Positions 15,578-18,280 of a stretch of DNA of 18,280 nucleotides are shown here, one piece after another (the stretch's first letter is position 1; each line of letters opens with the position of its first letter). This stretch comes from Lachnospiraceae bacterium. GTDB taxonomy: Bacteria; Bacillota; Clostridia; Lachnospirales; Lachnospiraceae. The notes beneath the pieces are model-generated. The model was given only the letters and a program-made list of their open reading frames with translations. It did no database searches and was not told where the DNA came from. The stretch spans positions 1-18,280 of the forward strand of contig VSNJ01000078.1 of NCBI GenBank assembly GCA_009774235.1, written 5' to 3'. The position numbers and the translations under genes were made by a program.

Positions 15578-15665
15578 ATAAACAGCAATTTAAAATGCTG
15601 TATTTATTAATTATACATACTTTATAGTATTCCATACCTTATAAATATAAGCAGCAATTTAAAAT
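15578..15665 (-). repeat. Direct repeat pair in the thiG-thiH gap
   Basis: The 19-mer ATAARCAGCAATTTAAAAT (as written on the + strand) occurs at 15578-15596 and 15647-15665, differing at one position and 69 bases apart. It lies upstream of the possible internal promoter for thiH. It may be a regulator-binding pair or a small local duplication. Confidence 0.55.
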
Positions 15666-15676
15666 ATTATATTTTA

Positions 15677-16450
15677 CTAATCCCTCAAAAATCCTGTGAG
15701 CGGGTCAGATGCAGAAGCCCCACGCTCTAATACACGCCCAAGCCCTGCAAGGTATGCACTTCTTCCTGCTTCTATCGCAGACTTAAATGCACCTGCCATT
15801 AATGGAATATCACCTGCTGTAGCAATAGCTGTATTTGCCATAATTGCTGCTGCTCCCATTTCCATCGCTTCACATGCCTGTGATGGTCTGCCTATACCTG
15901 CATCAACTATTACTGGAAGGTCAGTCTCATCAATAAGTATTTGTATAAATTCTTTTGTCGCAAGCCCCTTGTTTGAACCAATAGGTGAAGCAAGCGGCAT
16001 AACTGCTGCCGCTCCTGCATTTGCAAGGTCTCTCGCAGCATAAAGGTCTGGATACATATATGGAAGTACAACAAATCCCTCTTTAGCAAGCATTTCTGTA
16101 GCCTTAATTGTCTCAACATTATCTGGAAGCAGGTATTTGCTATCCTTCATAATCTCAATCTTTACAAAATCACCACATCCAAGTTCTCTTGACATTCTTG
16201 CAATCCTTACAGCTTCTTTGGCATCCCTTGCACCAGATGTATTTGGAAGCAGGGTGACATTATCTGGTATGTAGTCAAGAATATTCTCATTTTTCTTAGT
16301 ATTTGTACGGCGCACAGCTAATGTAATAATCTCTGCACCTGCATTTTCTACTGCTGCCTTAATAAGCTCCATTGAATATTTGCCTGAACCAAGTATAAAA
16401 CGTGAGCTAAACTCTTTTCCACCTAAAATAAAAGTATCCTTTTTTTCCAT
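15677..16450 (-). CDS. thiG: Thiazole synthase ThiG
   Basis: ThiG condenses deoxyxylulose 5-phosphate, dehydroglycine from ThiH and sulfur from ThiS thiocarboxylate to form thiazole phosphate. The 257-residue length is normal. Visible hallmarks are SRFILGSGKY at the N terminus, the Schiff-base lysine K97 in DFVKIEI, the phosphate-binding PLASPIGSNKG, and VDAGIGRPSQACEAMEMGA near the C terminus. The start follows AAAGGAAG. It lies 47 bases after thiS in the same operon. Confidence 0.98.
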   Translation of the reverse strand: MEKKDTFILGGKEFSSRFILGSGKYSMELIKAAVENAGAEIITLAVRRTNTKKNENILDYIPDNVTLLPNTSGARDAKEAVRIARMSRELGCGDFVKIEIMKDSKYLLPDNVETIKATEMLAKEGFVVLPYMYPDLYAARDLANAGAAAVMPLASPIGSNKGLATKEFIQILIDETDLPVIVDAGIGRPSQACEAMEMGAAAIMANTAIATAGDIPLMAGAFKSAIEAGRSAYLAGLGRVLERGASASDPLTGFLRD

Positions 16451-16497
16451 TTTTCAAATCTTCCTTTCTCGATATTATTATAAATTGAAATTTATAT

Positions 16498-16695
16498 TTA
16501 CTGTCCGCCTCCTACAAAACTCACTATCTCTATAGTATCACCATCAGATATTATGGTTTCACCATATTTATCTTTTGGTACAATCACCTCATTACACTCA
16601 ACAGCTATACCTTCAATTATATAACCATTCTCTTCCAAATACTCCTTTAACACTTTACCGCTGGCATCTACATCTTCACCATTAATATGAACCAT
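16498..16695 (-). CDS. thiS: Sulfur carrier protein ThiS
   Basis: ThiS carries sulfur as a C-terminal thiocarboxylate to ThiG. I place the start at the ATG at 16695, giving 65 residues, because AGGAGGAG (16710-16703) lies just before it and the MVHINGEDV opening fits the ubiquitin-like fold; the frame extending to 16779 is riboswitch leader. The C terminus reads IEIVSFVGGGQ. The family normally ends in GG or GGG, and the terminal glycine must be free for adenylation, so the extra Gln is odd. The codons there are clear (GTA GGA GGC GGA CAG, then TAA). No ThiF adenylating enzyme is in the window. Confidence 0.95.
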   Translation of the reverse strand: MVHINGEDVDASGKVLKEYLEENGYIIEGIAVECNEVIVPKDKYGETIISDGDTIEIVSFVGGGQ

Positions 16696-16725
16696 TGATA
16701 ATCTCCTCCTTAAATAAAATCCGGT

Positions 16726-16801
16726 GAAGCCCAAAAAACCGCACAAAGAAATTACACCTGCGGTGGTGTACCCCTTCATGCGGCTTCAAATCCTCACTCT
16801 G
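16726..16801 (-). promoter_or_regulatory. HMP-PP (thiS motif) riboswitch with embedded terminator
   Basis: The thiS leader folds compactly. GAAGCC (16787-16782) can close with GGCTTC (16731-16726). TACACC (16770-16765) and GGTGTA (16758-16753) form a hairpin whose 6-nt loop ACCGCA can pair with TGCGGT (16743-16738). GCCGCA (16784-16779) can pair with that same TGCGGT, and six Ts follow, which makes an intrinsic terminator. A thiamin-precursor aptamer embedded in a terminator upstream of thiS is the described arrangement of the HMP-PP riboswitch class. There is none of the conserved TPP riboswitch sequence. The expected outcome is operon expression when the pyrimidine precursor HMP-PP is present. 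The class assignment rests on gene context and architecture, not on a covariance model. Confidence 0.72.
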
Positions 16802-16807
16802 ATAGAT

Positions 16808-16836
16808 ATATTACTATCTCTTGCCAATAATGTCAA
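16808..16836 (-). promoter_or_regulatory. Sigma-A promoter of the thi operon
   Basis: Consensus TTGACA (16836-16831) and TAATAT (16813-16808) are exactly 17 bases apart on the - strand. Transcription should start near 16801, giving a leader of about 105 nt that contains the riboswitch. Confidence 0.88.
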
Positions 16837-16853
16837 GGCAGATTTCAGCCTTG
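16834..16853 (-). promoter_or_regulatory. Inverted repeat overlapping the thi -35 box
   Basis: CAAGGC and GCCTTG form 6-base arms around an 8-base centre, and one arm shares its last bases with TTGACA. This is a typical location for a repressor or activator site, so the thi operon may have DNA-level control besides the leader. Confidence 0.45.
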
Positions 16854-17030
16854 TTACTCTGGCTATTCAAAATCCTTTAATATATACACTTATTATAAAA
16901 CCAAAAACCTTATAACTTATCTTTATAGCAAGCTGTTTTCTTTATATAAAAATAAATTCCAGATATTAAAAAATCCAGGACATATTACAGCTTACAGATA
17001 TCTTTGTTACAAAAAGAGCTAAAACTGGTA

Positions 17031-18194
17031 CTACAGCCTGCAAGGTCCTGAACCTATTTCTACTACATAAAAATCTGCTGCATAACCAATTCTATCTTTA
17101 TAAGCTTTGCCAACATTTTCAATAAATGTGCCAACAGCCTCATCTTTTACAATACTTACTGTACATCCGCCAAATCCTGCACCTGTCATACGTGAACCAA
17201 TAACACCATCTACTTTCCATGCCTCTTCTACAAGTGTATCAAGTTCTTCTCCTGTAACTTCATAATCATCACGGAGTGATACATGTGACTCATTCATAAG
17301 CTTTCCAAATAATTCTATATCATTATTCTTAAGTGCACTGACAGCTTTAATTGTCCTCTGGTTCTCATATACAGCATGTTTAGCACGTTTCCTCTGGTCT
17401 TCATCTTTAATAACAGATTTAACTTGTTCAAACTGTTCCTCATCAAGGTCACCAAGTGAATTAATCCCCATTCCAGACTGTATTGCTTTAAGAGCTTCTT
17501 CACATTCTGTACGTCTTTCATTATACTTGGAGTCCCCAAGCCCACGCTTTTTATTACTGCATGAAATAACAATCTTAGCCCCATCAAGTTTAATTGGTGC
17601 ATATTCAAATGATAAATCAGAAGTATCCAGGAATATTGCATTGTCTTTCTTGCCCATCGCAATAGCAAACTGGTCCATAATACCACAATTAACACCATTA
17701 AAATTGTTCTCCGAAAACTGCCCAATTAAAGCAAGTTCCTGGTTTGACACACCCAGTCCAAGCATTTCACTAAGAATATACCCTGTAACTACCTCTACAG
17801 AAGCAGATGAAGAAAGTCCTGAACCATTTGGAATATTTCCATTTAATAATATATCAAAACCACAGTTAATTTTATAACCTTTCTCTCCAAATGCCCATAT
17901 AACTCCTTTTGGATAATTGGTCCATCCAGCTTCTTTATCTGGTTCCAGGTTATCAAGACTTGATTCTATAATTCCAAGACGTTCAAAATTCATAGAATAA
18001 AAACGCAATTTGTTGTCTTCCCTTTTACGTGCAACTGCATAAGTACCTATTGTAAGCGCACATGGAAATACATGTCCGCCATTGTAATCTGTATGTTCTC
18101 CAATAAGATTAACACGTCCTGGCGCAAAAAAGGCCTCCGCTCCTTCTGCATCACCAAAAACCTCCGCAAACTTCTTTATTATAATATCCTTCAT
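17031..18194 (-). CDS. galK: Galactokinase
   Basis: Galactokinase phosphorylates galactose to galactose 1-phosphate, the first step of the Leloir pathway. The 387-residue GHMP kinase is full length. It has the galactokinase signature GRVNLIGEHTDYNGG (residues 26-40), the ATP-binding GSGLSSSAS (124-132), the catalytic aspartate D174 in GIMDQFA, and the C-terminal GSRMTGAGFGGC motif. The ATG follows a GTGAGGG ribosome site. No galT or galE lies within the window; they may be just outside on the upstream side. The 85 bases upstream are AT-rich and include a CCATCTTGTA stretch resembling the repeat at 113-149. Confidence 0.98.
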   Translation of the reverse strand: MKDIIIKKFAEVFGDAEGAEAFFAPGRVNLIGEHTDYNGGHVFPCALTIGTYAVARKREDNKLRFYSMNFERLGIIESSLDNLEPDKEAGWTNYPKGVIWAFGEKGYKINCGFDILLNGNIPNGSGLSSSASVEVVTGYILSEMLGLGVSNQELALIGQFSENNFNGVNCGIMDQFAIAMGKKDNAIFLDTSDLSFEYAPIKLDGAKIVISCSNKKRGLGDSKYNERRTECEEALKAIQSGMGINSLGDLDEEQFEQVKSVIKDEDQRKRAKHAVYENQRTIKAVSALKNNDIELFGKLMNESHVSLRDDYEVTGEELDTLVEEAWKVDGVIGSRMTGAGFGGCTVSIVKDEAVGTFIENVGKAYKDRIGYAADFYVVEIGSGPCRL

Positions 18195-18280
18195 CTTGCC
18201 CTCACTTTCTTCATTTACAGATTTGCCTGGTAAATAATTTATTACTTGGAATTATTTAACTATACCATCTTGTATATTAT

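Noticed and set aside
15696..16043. 115-codon + strand open frame within thiG
   Set aside because: Antisense shadow of the Ala/Gly-rich thiG barrel.
16696..16779. 28-residue N-terminal extension of ThiS
   Set aside because: The bases belong to the riboswitch leader, and the AGGAGGAG site supports the ATG at 16695.
16726..16801. TPP riboswitch upstream of thiS
   Set aside because: The conserved TPP aptamer segments (CUGAGA and the downstream GAUCUGGAUAAU-type core) are absent.

Overview
The window is AT-rich chromosomal DNA from a low-GC Gram-positive bacterium, most likely a Clostridia member and probably Lachnospiraceae. The evidence is strong GGAGG-type ribosome sites, sigma-A-like promoters, a BlaI/M56 pair, a two-membrane-segment (BceS-type) histidine kinase, a TenI-type thiamin enzyme and a thiS-motif leader. 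No tRNA, rRNA, CRISPR array, transposase or phage gene is visible.

Layout. (1) 1-2.36 kb, + strand: a rhomboid protease with a soluble N-terminal domain, translationally coupled to a flavodoxin-like/SCP2 fusion and closed by a hairpin terminator. (2) 2.36-5.65 kb, - strand: uvrB and a DUF434 protein, with a possible small Cys-containing ORF in frame after the uvrB stop. (3) 6.0-9.7 kb, + strand: a BlaI-type repressor with a clear promoter and tandem operator, an overlapping M56 (BlaR1-like) membrane metallopeptidase with no penicillin-binding domain, a secreted protein with three 28-residue repeats, and a P-loop kinase-like protein. (4) 13.06-9.78 kb, - strand: a five-gene signalling operon of LytTR response regulator, OmpR-type regulator, BceS-like kinase, macrodomain protein and a 73-residue protein. 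(5) 13.1-13.6 kb: a region without a convincing gene. It has a TATAAT box, an inverted repeat and a series of strong hairpins enclosed by an 8-bp stem, which suggests a + strand structured RNA of about 385 nt that I do not recognise. (6) 16.84-13.62 kb, - strand: thiS-thiG-thiH-tenI, the thiazole branch of thiamin synthesis, with a consensus promoter and a leader that looks like an HMP-PP (thiS motif) riboswitch. (7) 18.19-17.03 kb, - strand: galK.

How the parts work together. The thi operon makes thiazole phosphate from ThiS-carried sulfur, dehydroglycine from ThiH and deoxyxylulose phosphate on ThiG. TenI then isomerises the product. The leader would let the cell make thiazole only when the pyrimidine partner HMP-PP is present. 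The BlaI/M56 pair should be an autoregulated, proteolysis-triggered envelope sensor, and the repeat protein next to it is a plausible partner or target. The kinase with two regulators should sense the membrane or envelope, yet no BceAB-type transporter is present and the operon ends in a macrodomain enzyme.

The best candidates for something undescribed are the structured region at 13.2-13.6 kb, the BlaI/M56/repeat-protein cassette, and the two-component/macrodomain operon. All homology statements come from reading the sequences; no database search was run.
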